From contig NZ_CP024845.1 of the NCBI RefSeq assembly GCF_002788215.1, forward strand, positions 2,852,001 to 2,916,000: DNA of 64,000 bases, given 5' to 3'. A program made the position numbers and the translations under genes. The notes beneath the pieces were generated by a model. That model had not been told where the DNA came from and did no database searches. It saw nothing but the letters and a program-made list of their open reading frames with translations. This DNA is from Halohasta litchfieldiae (lineage in GTDB: Archaea > Halobacteriota > Halobacteria > Halobacteriales > Haloferacaceae). Of this stretch, positions 1 through 7,641 are shown one piece after another (position 1 is the stretch's first letter; each line of letters opens with the position of its first letter).

Positions 1-357
1 GATCGCATCAAGCCCTGCGGCGAGGGCGAAAAGCGCCGCCGGAAACCACACAAACCGACCGGATGGGAGACCAACGGGGAGAAATCCAGCGAACACCGCG
101 AGTGCAGCGCCTCGACTGAGTGTGACGGTGGTCGCAAGCGTGACCGGCTGGTCGGGGGCCCGACTGATCGGTCGACCGATCACGACCGAGACGGCCAGTA
201 ACCCACCACCAACACCAACTAAGAACCGTGGCGCTGGTGCGGTCTCCCAGCCAGCGATCAACAGCCCCACCGCAGTTGCCACGAGTAGGCCGATCCATAG
301 CGTCGTCGCCGACCATCGCTGCCACCCTCCCCACCGGTCGGCTGTCTGTTTACCCAT
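1..357 (-). CDS. CDP-alcohol phosphatidyltransferase family protein, partial (runs off left edge)
   Basis: The reading frame opens with ATG at 357 and runs off the left edge, leaving 119 codons of the N-terminal part. Hydrophobic stretches (WIGLLVATAVGLLIAGW and FLVGVGGGLLAVSVVIG) are followed by TTVTLSRGAALAVFAGFL and end in AAGLDAI. That ending fits the start of the CDP-alcohol phosphatidyltransferase motif DxxDG, whose second Asp and Gly would lie just outside the window. Such integral membrane enzymes transfer a phosphoalcohol onto a CDP-activated lipid during phospholipid synthesis. The polar headgroup cannot be told from this piece. The next gene downstream on the same strand is not visible. 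Confidence 0.7.
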   Translation of the reverse strand, partial: MGKQTADRWGGWQRWSATTLWIGLLVATAVGLLIAGWETAPAPRFLVGVGGGLLAVSVVIGRPISRAPDQPVTLATTVTLSRGAALAVFAGFLPVGLPSGRFVWFPAALFALAAGLDAI

Positions 358-392
358 CGTATCGCACTGGCACGTAGATCACGCCTGACATG

Positions 393-764
393 CTACCAGT
401 CCCACCGATACAGTGTGATGAGGATACCGATCAGTGCCAGTTGTGCGAGTTTGTCGACAACGACTATCAGGCCGATGTCAGCGATGCCCGTCGGTCGGTT
501 GAGGGCGTACCAGGCGACGATTTGAATCCCAGTGAACGGAATGCCAATGACGTACAGCAGTCGTCGACGGTAGTTGCTGAGCAAGAGGACGATAGCACCG
601 ACAAAGCCGCCAGCAGCCAAGAGGAACATGATACCACCGGGTTCTGGAAAGAACGTTGCACCGATAACGAGATGAATGGCCGCCGTTGTGAGTGCGAGAA
701 AGATACCGATCCAGTGGAGTGTCGTCAGCGAATCAAGTTCAATCCGCCTCTCGATACTGCTCAT
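393..764 (-). CDS. small four-helix membrane protein (DUF7475-like)
   Basis: This 123-residue protein has a short charged N-terminus (MSSIERRIELDSL) and then four predicted membrane segments: around residues 16-35, 44-62, 70-88 and 98-117. It ends in YRWDW. No catalytic motif is visible. It resembles a conserved haloarchaeal membrane family that I recall as DUF7475, a name given from memory. It lies 35 bp from the upstream start of the phosphatidyltransferase on the same strand, so the two could be cotranscribed. The divergent gene at 865 begins 100 bp away across a shared AT-rich promoter region. Function is unknown. Confidence 0.65.
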   Translation of the reverse strand: MSSIERRIELDSLTTLHWIGIFLALTTAAIHLVIGATFFPEPGGIMFLLAAGGFVGAIVLLLSNYRRRLLYVIGIPFTGIQIVAWYALNRPTGIADIGLIVVVDKLAQLALIGILITLYRWDW

Positions 765-864
765 ATGTCGTTATTCGTATACTGCTCTCAAACAATTTGT
801 GTTACCGGACTCGCCTCCGACCAGCGTTCGGAACCGATTTGACGCCAACGGACAGAGGGAACGT

Positions 865-1635
865 ATGGATGGAGACCGGCGTCGGCTTCTGTTCGGTCTG
901 GTAGTCGGTTCACTATTGATCGTCAGTGGCGTCGTTCCACAGCCCGTCTTTGGCTCTCCCTACCAGACGAGTGAGCCAGCGCCCTACCTGCATCAGGCCG
1001 TGGCTGAAGACGACAGCCAGTTCCAGAGCCTCGTCGACCTCTATGAGTTCGATCCCGATGACGCGACAGCGGTCGACTCGCTCTCACCGACCGGCCAACT
1101 CGCCGTCGAGCGGACGATTGCCAGCGAGCCAAGCCGTGATGGCTGGCTCCGGTACGAACTCCCGATCTGCAAAGACAGTATGCTCGTCTGTGATTCGGTC
1201 CGGGAGCCGCCAACCGACTTCCAGTACGGCGAGGGGACGCCTGCAGCGGTGTTTACGATCATCGAAGCGGACGGCGACCGGTATCTGTTCCAGACGGGTG
1301 TCCAGAGCGGGACCGGTCTGAGCGACGGACTCGGTGACCAGCCGACGTCGACGTATCTCTGGCTGTTGGGCCTGCTCCCGTTCGGTGTCGTCGTGATCGT
1401 CTCGAACGTGATCAGCGAAAAAACGGGTCGCCGTCGACTGCCCACGCTGTTAACGACCGTCGGGGGTGGACTGCTCGTCGTCGGGATCGCGGTGCCGTAT
1501 CTGACCGTCGCTGGCGTGCTGTCGTACGCCGCAGTTGCGACCCAACTGCTGGTCGGTGTGGTCGGGCTGACGCTGTTGGCTGTCGGTGGGCTCGTCGCCC
1601 AGACCGTCCAGTACGCCGGATCGACCGGGAACTGA
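865..1635 (+). CDS. secreted/membrane-anchored hypothetical protein
   Basis: This 256-residue protein starts at MDGDRRRLL. The frame is open 63 codons further upstream, but that extension lies across the promoter region and looks non-coding. An N-terminal hydrophobic segment (residues about 7-27) looks like a signal anchor. It is followed by a roughly 130-residue extracellular-type acidic domain containing two cysteines (PICKDSMLVCDSV), which could form a disulfide. Three membrane helices occupy the C-terminal third (YLWLLGLLPFGVVVIVSNVI onward). I do not recognise a family. It is followed after 57 bp by the dehydrogenase fusion gene on the same strand. Confidence 0.65.
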   Translation: MDGDRRRLLFGLVVGSLLIVSGVVPQPVFGSPYQTSEPAPYLHQAVAEDDSQFQSLVDLYEFDPDDATAVDSLSPTGQLAVERTIASEPSRDGWLRYELPICKDSMLVCDSVREPPTDFQYGEGTPAAVFTIIEADGDRYLFQTGVQSGTGLSDGLGDQPTSTYLWLLGLLPFGVVVIVSNVISEKTGRRRLPTLLTTVGGGLLVVGIAVPYLTVAGVLSYAAVATQLLVGVVGLTLLAVGGLVAQTVQYAGSTGN

Positions 1636-1692
1636 TTGCCGGCCGACAGGGTTCAAACACTTATATAGGCGGTGTCTAACAGTCAGTAGACA

Positions 1693-3306
1693 ATGACTAC
1701 TTCCAGCGGTCGACCCGTCGTACTGGTCACCGGTGCCGCATCCGGGATCGGTTCTGCGACCGCCGAAGCGTTCGCCAATCAGGGGTGGACGGTATATGCG
1801 ACCGATATCGAGTCGACGTTCCCGCCGGCGGTCGAGACCGCCTGTCGGTGTCTCGAACTCGACGTGACCGACCGCGAGCAGTGTCAGGCGGTTGTCGACC
1901 ACGTGCTCGACGAGACAGGACGGATCGATGTGCTGGTCAACAACGCGGGGTTCGCCGTTCCGGGACCGGTCGAAGACGTACCCGTCGAGGCTTCACGACA
2001 GCAGTTCGATGTCATGGTCCACGGTACTCATAGCATGACACAGGCCGTGTTACCGGCGATGCGGGACCGCGGCACGGGGCGGATCGTGATGCTTTCGAGT
2101 GTGTTGGGAGTCGCCCCAACCACTGGACTCGGAACGTACGGGGCTGCCAAGGCAGCGGTCGAATCGCTGTCTGACTCGCTTCGGATGGAGTTGGCTGGGA
2201 CCGGCATCTCGGTGACGCTGGTCGAGCCAGCGTGGGTCGACACCGAGTTTTCGGGCACGGCAAGCGAGCGACTCCCAACGACGGAGCGAACGCCAGCCTA
2301 CAGCGAGATCTACGAAGCGATTACTGACGGGTGGGTCGTCGACGGCGGGCCGCTGGCTGTGAGTCCCGAAACGGTGGCGTCGACCGTCATTGAGGCTGCA
2401 ACCGGCGATCCACCGTCGGATCGGTATCCGGTTGGCCGTCTCGGTCGATTGATTGCGGCGAGTCGACGTCCCCTTCTCCCGACGTCTCTCCTCGACAGGA
2501 CAACACGGCAGTTCAATCGAACGTCGGTCACGGCACGCAAACTGTGGGCATTCGTGTCCGGAAGCGGTGATTCGGGAGACGCCTCGACAGTTCGGCTTTC
2601 GACGGGCCACGAGGTGTCGGTCCCGCTGTCGACCGAGGCCTCGATCTCGGGGGCCGTGCTCTCGGCGTCGGCTCAGGGTGTCGACTCACTGCTTCCCGAC
2701 TCGTTGGAACCAGTTCGAATCACGCCCAACCGGTCGGCGATCACCCTGCTGTCGGTCGACTACAGCCGAATTGGGGCTGGCGAGATCGACCCCTACAACG
2801 AGGTGGCGATCATGATTCCGGCAGTCCCCGAGACCGCTTCGTCGAGGATTCCGCTCCTGTCGGCACTGTCGGGCGACATTGGGGGGTATGTCTGGCAACT
2901 ACCGGTGACGACCGAGCCAGCCTGCGCGCTCGGCCGGGAGATCTGGGGGTATCCGAAATCCATCGCCGAAATCGATATTTCGACTGACGACCGGGTAACG
3001 CAGACACGGCTGACTGTCGACGGGCAGCGCGTGCTCTCGCTGGCGGTCGAGCGGCTGCCGACCCGGTCGCGGGAGCTGTCGCTGTCGTCCTACACGCTGT
3101 TGGACGATACGCTCTGCAAGGTGGAACACACGCTGGCGGGGAGGCTTGGAGGTCGACCACTGAGCAGTCGTGTCGACTGGGCGTTCGGTGACCATCCATG
3201 GGGGCACACGCTTGCAGCGCTGGAGATCGGCCCGCGGCCACTGGCACGGTTCGGCGGTAACTGTGAGTTCACAATTGGCATACCGCAGCGACTCGACATG
3301 AGCTGA
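1693..3306 (+). CDS. SDR oxidoreductase fused to acetoacetate decarboxylase-like domain
   Basis: This is a 537-residue two-domain protein. Residues 8-250 form a short-chain dehydrogenase/reductase: cofactor motif TGAASGIG at 13-20, NNAG at 83-86, catalytic Ser136, Tyr149 and Lys153 (YGAAK). Residues about 300-535 resemble acetoacetate decarboxylase. The key match is [14 protein letters not shown] at 414-427, where Lys422 sits in the place of the Schiff-base lysine of that family. The likely chemistry is NAD(P)-dependent oxidation or reduction of a hydroxy or keto compound, with the second domain acting on a beta-keto acid or a related substrate. The real substrate is unknown. An AT-rich promoter (cacttatatagg) lies about 25-35 bp upstream of the start. 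Confidence 0.8.
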   Translation: MTTSSGRPVVLVTGAASGIGSATAEAFANQGWTVYATDIESTFPPAVETACRCLELDVTDREQCQAVVDHVLDETGRIDVLVNNAGFAVPGPVEDVPVEASRQQFDVMVHGTHSMTQAVLPAMRDRGTGRIVMLSSVLGVAPTTGLGTYGAAKAAVESLSDSLRMELAGTGISVTLVEPAWVDTEFSGTASERLPTTERTPAYSEIYEAITDGWVVDGGPLAVSPETVASTVIEAATGDPPSDRYPVGRLGRLIAASRRPLLPTSLLDRTTRQFNRTSVTARKLWAFVSGSGDSGDASTVRLSTGHEVSVPLSTEASISGAVLSASAQGVDSLLPDSLEPVRITPNRSAITLLSVDYSRIGAGEIDPYNEVAIMIPAVPETASSRIPLLSALSGDIGGYVWQLPVTTEPACALGREIWGYPKSIAEIDISTDDRVTQTRLTVDGQRVLSLAVERLPTRSRELSLSSYTLLDDTLCKVEHTLAGRLGGRPLSSRVDWAFGDHPWGHTLAALEIGPRPLARFGGNCEFTIGIPQRLDMS

Positions 3307-3350
3307 CCGAGGGACCGTCATCTTTAGGTCGCCGCTGGAAAAGTGAGCGT

Positions 3351-3917
3351 ATGGATCGTCTTCGGCAGTCGCTTCTCGACACCCCAATCACCGAAAAGGA
3401 CGGCTACCAGTATTTCGTCCACCCGATTAGTGACGGCGTCCCGATGTTGGAGCCGGAACTGCTCCGAGAAATCACCGTCCGCATCGTCCAGAAAGTCGAT
3501 CTGGAGGATGTCGACAAGATCGTCACCCCGGCGGCGATGGGGATTCACATCTCGACGGCAGTCTCGTTGTCGACCGATATTCCGGTCGCGATCATCCGGA
3601 AACGCTCCTACGGACTCGACGGCGAGGTCTCGCTGTCGCAGGTCACGGGGTATTCGGAATCAGAGATGTATATCAACGACGTGGAGGCCGGCGACCGTGT
3701 GCTCGTCCTCGACGACGTGTTGTCGACTGGTGGGACGATGCGGGCGATCTTGGACGCCCTGACTGAGATGGATGCCGAGATCGCCGATGTGCTCGCCGTT
3801 ATTAAGAAAGCGGGTGATAACAAACTCGACGACACCGTATACGACGTGAAGACGCTGATCAACGTGGATGTCGTCGACGGCGAAGTGGTTATTGTCGACG
3901 AAAACGGCGACGGCTGA
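3351..3917 (+). CDS. hpt: purine phosphoribosyltransferase (hypoxanthine/guanine type)
   Basis: This 188-residue type I phosphoribosyltransferase carries the PRPP-binding signature [14 protein letters not shown] at residues 117-130. Its N-terminus ([20 protein letters not shown]) and length match the archaeal hypoxanthine/guanine phosphoribosyltransferase family that salvages free purine bases into nucleotides in the cytoplasm. The family also includes adenine-type enzymes, so base specificity is inferred. The window also holds the de novo purine genes purF, purD and purA at separate loci. The gene is followed by a tRNA gene with its own promoter. Confidence 0.85.
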   Translation: MDRLRQSLLDTPITEKDGYQYFVHPISDGVPMLEPELLREITVRIVQKVDLEDVDKIVTPAAMGIHISTAVSLSTDIPVAIIRKRSYGLDGEVSLSQVTGYSESEMYINDVEAGDRVLVLDDVLSTGGTMRAILDALTEMDAEIADVLAVIKKAGDNKLDDTVYDVKTLINVDVVDGEVVIVDENGDG

Positions 3918-3967
3918 GCCGGGTTTCGCAACCCTTATTTGCTGTATGGCGGTACACTGTAATACGC

Positions 3968-4041
3968 GCCGGAGTAGCTCAGCCTGGCAGAGCGAATCCT
4001 TCGTAAGGATTAGGTCGAGGGTTCAGATCCCTCCTCCGGCT
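3968..4041 (+). tRNA. tRNA-Thr (CGU anticodon)
   Basis: The sequence folds into a complete cloverleaf. The 7-bp acceptor stem pairs GCCGGAG with CTCCGGC, and the D-stem pairs GCTC with GAGC. The anticodon stem pairs AATCC with GGATT around the loop TTCGTAA, giving anticodon CGT. The T-arm is GAGGG-TTCAGAT-CCCTC. It is 74 nt with no intron, and the 3' CCA is not encoded. It reads ACG codons. An AT-rich TATA-like element (cccttatttgc) precedes it by about 30 bp. Confidence 0.95.
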
Positions 4042-4042
4042 C

Positions 4043-4423
4043 TTTTGCGACGAACAACTGTGAGGAGCGAAGCAACCGATTTCCTAACGGATCTGAGTCC
4101 TCAGTCGACTTCGTACCGATACGAAGATTCTCGCGGTACTGGCCCCACGCCTCATAGATCTCGGTGAGGTCTGCCTGACTCATCGTCTCGTGTGTCCACA
4201 TCGAAGAAGAGGAGTTCCTCCTTGCTCGGGACAGACATGACGACCCGAGCGGGTGGATCTGCGTGTAGTAGTTCTCACGCACCCACTCCTCGCCGTGTTC
4301 CTCAACAGCGTCCCAAATGTAGTCGGCGGCCGCAGGATACGCAGCGACCAGATCGTCATCCATAGCCACCCAGACGTCGACCGAGTCTAGATTCCGTGAG
4401 GTGGGACGCGTTGACACTCCCAC
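4043..4423 (-). pseudogene. decayed gene next to tRNA-Thr, with apparent frameshifts
   Basis: An open frame from 4423 runs into the tRNA gene and so cannot be a normal intact gene. Its N-terminal part reads like protein (VAMDDDLVAAYPAAADYIWD, then EEHGEEWVRENYYTQIHP). After about residue 58 the frame turns into a low-quality serine/arginine run. A second frame over the same stretch (about 4190-4265) reads RVVMSVPSKEELLFFDVDT. The first frame then becomes protein-like again (ETMSQADLTEIYEAWGQYRE). This fits two compensating frameshifts in a formerly intact gene. I do not recognise the family. Its position against a tRNA 3' end would suit a remnant of an integrated element, but no integrase is visible. 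Confidence 0.45.
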
Positions 4424-4523
4424 TACTTAGTCACCGAGAGGAAACGTTTCATGACTGCTGTGTCCGAATTAATACCAAGCACCTATATTCGTGTGGCATG
4501 TTACCACATATAGATTGTTGTCA

Positions 4524-4817
4524 ATGGTATTTCGAAACACCTCCCAGAACGCTACCCGCTCGGAGGCCGACGAGGAGTCGACCACCTCCATTCAACGGGT
4601 TCGACAGCTCAGGTGTGTCGGGACCGCAACCGTCGAGGCGGTCGCCTTCTGGGCTGCGGTTGCCCTCCCACTCCCGACGCTGTTGGTGATGAGCCGCGGT
4701 GTCGGCACCCGGACCGAACTGCTCGTGGTCTCCGGCCTCCTCATCTCGAACCTGCTGGCGTTCTACGTCGGTCACGACTACTCCCGACCCGAACCTGCTC
4801 AGTCGACGGACGATTAA
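4524..4817 (+). CDS. small two-helix membrane protein
   Basis: This 97-residue protein starts at MVFRNTSQ, chosen because the longer frame beginning at 4491 would cross the promoter. After a polar N-terminus of about 40 residues there are two membrane segments ([19 protein letters not shown] and [18 protein letters not shown]), followed by a short charged tail. It looks like a conserved small haloarchaeal membrane protein without known function. A TATA-like element (cctatattcg) is present about 40 bp upstream. The DUF309 gene follows on the same strand about 100 bp downstream. Confidence 0.6.
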   Translation: MVFRNTSQNATRSEADEESTTSIQRVRQLRCVGTATVEAVAFWAAVALPLPTLLVMSRGVGTRTELLVVSGLLISNLLAFYVGHDYSRPEPAQSTDD

Positions 4818-4915
4818 TTAGACACGGAGTCGACCAACCCAGCGTCAGTCAACGGTGTGTTACCTTCTGGGTGGTATTGGGGGACCGCCGAAAGACCGCG
4901 AGCGGGGCCGCACCG

Positions 4916-5431
4916 ATGGAGTTAGACGGCTGGCTGAACTTGACTCCCCATTGGATGGACGACCATACACACGATCCGACGGTCGCACCACCCCTCTCGG
5001 GCGAGCCGACGGGCTGGAACCCCGAAACTGGCCACTGGGAGCACGGCACCCTCCGGTTGGCAGTACTGTACGGCGTCCGCTTTTTCAATGCCGGCGACTT
5101 TCATGCCTCTCACGACTGTTTCGAGGACGAATGGTACAACTACGGCAGTGGAACCACCGAAAGCGCGTTTCTCCACGGAATGGTGCAGGTCGCCGCCGGA
5201 GCCTACAAACATTTCGACTTTGAAAACGACGACGGGATGCGGAGCCTGTTCGAAACTGCCCTCCAGTACCTCCACGGCGTCCCCGACGATTTCTACGGTG
5301 TCGACGTGAGCGATATTCGGTCGACGCTCCGGGCGGCAGACGATGACCCGACCGTGCTTGAGGGCTGGCAGCTACAGGTCGACGGCGAGACACCGACTGC
5401 ACAGGAGTCCGACAGGCAGTTTCTCGACTGA
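4916..5431 (+). CDS. DUF309 family protein
   Basis: This 171-residue protein belongs to the DUF309 family. The core [20 protein letters not shown] (residues about 60-79) matches the family pattern of an acidic/histidine-bearing helix pair. It is followed by [19 protein letters not shown], which corresponds to the conserved GxxQxAaa helix. The family is small, all-helical and without an established activity. A second possible start is the Met at 4955 (MDDHTHDP), which resembles the N-terminus of haloarchaeal relatives more closely. The longer form is reported here. The aspartoacylase-type gene follows after about 100 bp. Confidence 0.75.
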   Translation: MELDGWLNLTPHWMDDHTHDPTVAPPLSGEPTGWNPETGHWEHGTLRLAVLYGVRFFNAGDFHASHDCFEDEWYNYGSGTTESAFLHGMVQVAAGAYKHFDFENDDGMRSLFETALQYLHGVPDDFYGVDVSDIRSTLRAADDDPTVLEGWQLQVDGETPTAQESDRQFLD

Positions 5432-5534
5432 CTGGCAGCCGTCAACGGGAGCTATCGCACTGGTAGGCACACGCTACCACGCGTGTCGGAGCATACCGGG
5501 GGGCTCAAATGTCGTGGCTGTCTGTATCTTTCCA

Positions 5535-6338
5535 ATGAGGATTTACGAACTCGGCGAGGGGACGCCCGAGGTCGCCGTTATCGGTGGGATTCACGGTGAC
5601 GAACCGTGTGGCCCACTGGCTATCGAGCGACTCCTAGCCGAGGATCCAGCCGTCGAACGCCCGGTAAAACTTATCATCGCCAACGAGACGGCACTGGAGG
5701 CGGGCCAGCGGTATCTCGACGCGGACCTCAACCGCGTGTTTCCCGGTGACGCCGATGCCGAGGCCCACGAGCGTCGACTGGCCCACGATATCGCACGGGA
5801 GATTCAGGGCTGTACCACCCTCGCGCTCCATTCGACCCAGTCGACGCCGAAACCGATGGGCGTCATCAGATCCGTCGACGAGGTCGCACGAGCGATCTAC
5901 CCCCGGCTCCCGGTCGACGTACTGATTGAGACCGACTCCCATACAGATGGTCGACTGGTCGAGTATCCACACACGATTGAGGTCGAATGCGGGCTCCAGG
6001 GGACCGATGAGGCCGCCGAAAACGGCTATGATCTGGTTCGGGCGTTTTTGGCTGCCACGGGAGCCTTACCCGCAACCGATGCCAAAGATCGATTTGATAT
6101 TCCGGATCCGGAGACAGTCCATGTCTTCCGACTTCAGCGACCGATTCCGAAACCCGATGGTGAGAACTACGAGGTGTTCGTCGACAACTTCGAGTTAGTC
6201 AGCGAAGGAACGGCGTTTGCCGCCGTCGACGGCGACTCGCTGTATGCGGAGTCGGATTTTTATCCCGTACTGCTGTCAGCAAACGGCTACGAGGACATCT
6301 TCGGCTACGTTGCGGAGAAAACCGGCCACGTCGCCTAA
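5535..6338 (+). CDS. succinylglutamate desuccinylase/aspartoacylase family zinc hydrolase
   Basis: This 267-residue protein is related to the M14-type deacylases AstE and AspA. Zinc-binding HGDE is seen at residues 20-23 (GGIHGDEPCG), the substrate motif DLNRVFPG at about 64-71, and the third zinc ligand His99 in LALHST. EVECG further on probably supplies the catalytic Glu. The family hydrolyses N-acyl amino acids, although the actual substrate in haloarchaea is not known. The start at 5535 was chosen because MRIYELGEG aligns with the family N-terminus, while the open frame extends upstream without protein-like character. UPF0179 converges on it from the right. Confidence 0.8.
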   Translation: MRIYELGEGTPEVAVIGGIHGDEPCGPLAIERLLAEDPAVERPVKLIIANETALEAGQRYLDADLNRVFPGDADAEAHERRLAHDIAREIQGCTTLALHSTQSTPKPMGVIRSVDEVARAIYPRLPVDVLIETDSHTDGRLVEYPHTIEVECGLQGTDEAAENGYDLVRAFLAATGALPATDAKDRFDIPDPETVHVFRLQRPIPKPDGENYEVFVDNFELVSEGTAFAAVDGDSLYAESDFYPVLLSANGYEDIFGYVAEKTGHVA

Positions 6339-6356
6339 TCGGGTCTGGTAGATGAG

Positions 6357-6800
6357 TTAGTCGTCGGCTAACTCGACAAGCGTGAGATCCCGATCCAGCA
6401 GACAGTGGTCGTGCGGTGGCTCACCTTCGACCGAGACGATCCGGTACTCGGTGTCGAACTCAGCGCCCTCGGGCATGCAGTACTCGTGACTCGGACATTC
6501 GGTGTGAGGACACGGTCCTTCGAGACTGGCTTTACTCCCTGCGTAGGCTCCGCGTGAGGAGATGTTTGCGGGGACGGTCGTCGGTTCGACTTCGACCGCA
6601 CGGACGCCGGTATCGTGGATGGCACAGTCGAGCAGTTGGGCGTTCTCCCGGATTCCGGTAATCTGGTAGCGTCGACCTACTTCGAGGTTGAGACACTGAC
6701 TACGGTAGGGACAGCCCTCACAGCCGGTGGCCTCCCCGCGATAGACGAACTCCCGACCGACCTCCGCGAGTCGGTCACCGATGAGCGTGACAGTTGACAT
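6357..6800 (-). CDS. UPF0179 family cysteine-rich protein
   Basis: This 147-residue protein has the typical UPF0179 layout. It carries a cysteine cluster CEGCPYRSQCL near residues 27-37, further cysteines in LDCAIHD, and a second cluster CPHTECPSHEYC near residues 96-107. The spacing suggests a bound metal or iron-sulfur cluster, which is inferred. The family is archaeal and lacks an established function. The neighbouring DUF5820-like gene lies 52 bp upstream on the same strand, so the two may share a transcript. Confidence 0.8.
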   Translation of the reverse strand: MSTVTLIGDRLAEVGREFVYRGEATGCEGCPYRSQCLNLEVGRRYQITGIRENAQLLDCAIHDTGVRAVEVEPTTVPANISSRGAYAGSKASLEGPCPHTECPSHEYCMPEGAEFDTEYRIVSVEGEPPHDHCLLDRDLTLVELADD

Positions 6801-6851
6801 ACGCGATGGTAGGGTCCGAGGCCTGTTAACGTTCGCCTCACAGTTGAAGCG

Positions 6852-7238
6852 TTAGTTGGTTCTGCCAACCAGTTCGTCGAGTTTCTCGAAGTAGGTCTCG
6901 CGTGGCACCTGATAACAGTCACGGTAGTCGACCTCGCCGGCGGCGAACCGCCGGGCGGTGTCGACCGCGCCATCGATGGCCGCCGCACGGTCGTCGTACT
7001 GCGTGGTACTCACGTCGACCTCGGGTTCGAGAAACAGTTTGACCTGCCAGTAGTTGGTGGTAACTGATCCAGCGCCGGGTCGACGCTGGGGCGAGCCGTT
7101 GGTGACGTAGATCGTCGGCAAACAGGCCGCAGGAAAGGTATCGGAATCGAACACGTCCGGGCGGTAGGCGAGGATGATCCGCCCTTCGGGTTCTTCGTTC
7201 CAGACGCGCCAACCCGACGGCAGTTCCGGGAGACTCAT
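6852..7238 (-). CDS. conserved haloarchaeal protein (DUF5820-like)
   Basis: This 128-residue protein starts at MSLPELPSGWRVWNEEPEGR. The Met at 7238 is preferred over an upstream alternative that would overlap the divergent promoter region. It contains one compact alpha/beta-looking domain with GWRVWNEE, ILAYRPDVFDSD and a C-terminal helix AAAIDGAVDTARRFAAGEVD. No active-site motif or membrane segment is visible. I recall this family as DUF5820, common in haloarchaea and without assigned function. It is transcribed divergently from the prkA operon. Confidence 0.65.
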   Translation of the reverse strand: MSLPELPSGWRVWNEEPEGRIILAYRPDVFDSDTFPAACLPTIYVTNGSPQRRPGAGSVTTNYWQVKLFLEPEVDVSTTQYDDRAAAIDGAVDTARRFAAGEVDYRDCYQVPRETYFEKLDELVGRTN

Positions 7239-7641
7239 GGTACCGTTTCGATGTCGACCCACTAAGACCCCGCGTTCGTGAGCCACCCCCGCCGTAGGGG
7301 TCGACTTCTGAAGTATTGGCATGGCTACTTACGGGTATGCGGACAAAACGCTACACTGACAGATCTCCGCCGAACATCCGACCTGTGGCTCCTACCGGAG
7401 AAAGCCTTATATGTGTCAAAAAACATAATGCAAATAGTCTCGGTCTCCCGACCGGGCAAACAAACGCCTCTCCACGCGCGCCGTTCGTTGGTTCTTGATG
7501 TTCGCTTGTTGTTAGTCGCCGACCGGGTGTTCGGTACAGTGGAGTGGTATGAATACACATGCCACACACGATGTCGTGACATGTCCGGCCAACAATCGGT
7601 CGACACGGGTCACCCGTGTTGGTCATGCGGCCAGTGATACA
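7239..7641 (+). promoter_or_regulatory. 403-bp divergent intergenic region with prkA promoter and long structured leader
   Basis: There is no convincing gene here. A TATA-like element (ccttatatg, about 7407-7415) lies some 230 bp before the prkA start, so the transcript would carry a leader of about 200 nt, long for a haloarchaeon. Three inverted repeats follow. The first is CGGTC-TCCC-GACCG (about 7440-7453). The second is CACGATGTCGTG (7567-7578). The third is a 7-bp stem ACACGGG/CCCGTGT around TCA (7603-7619), ending 22 bp before the start codon. Their role is unknown. Confidence 0.45.

Noticed and set aside
3968-4041. A second copy of the tRNA-Thr 3' end as an attachment site for an integrated element
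   Set aside because: No repeat of its 3' end was noticed elsewhere in the window, and no integrase is present.
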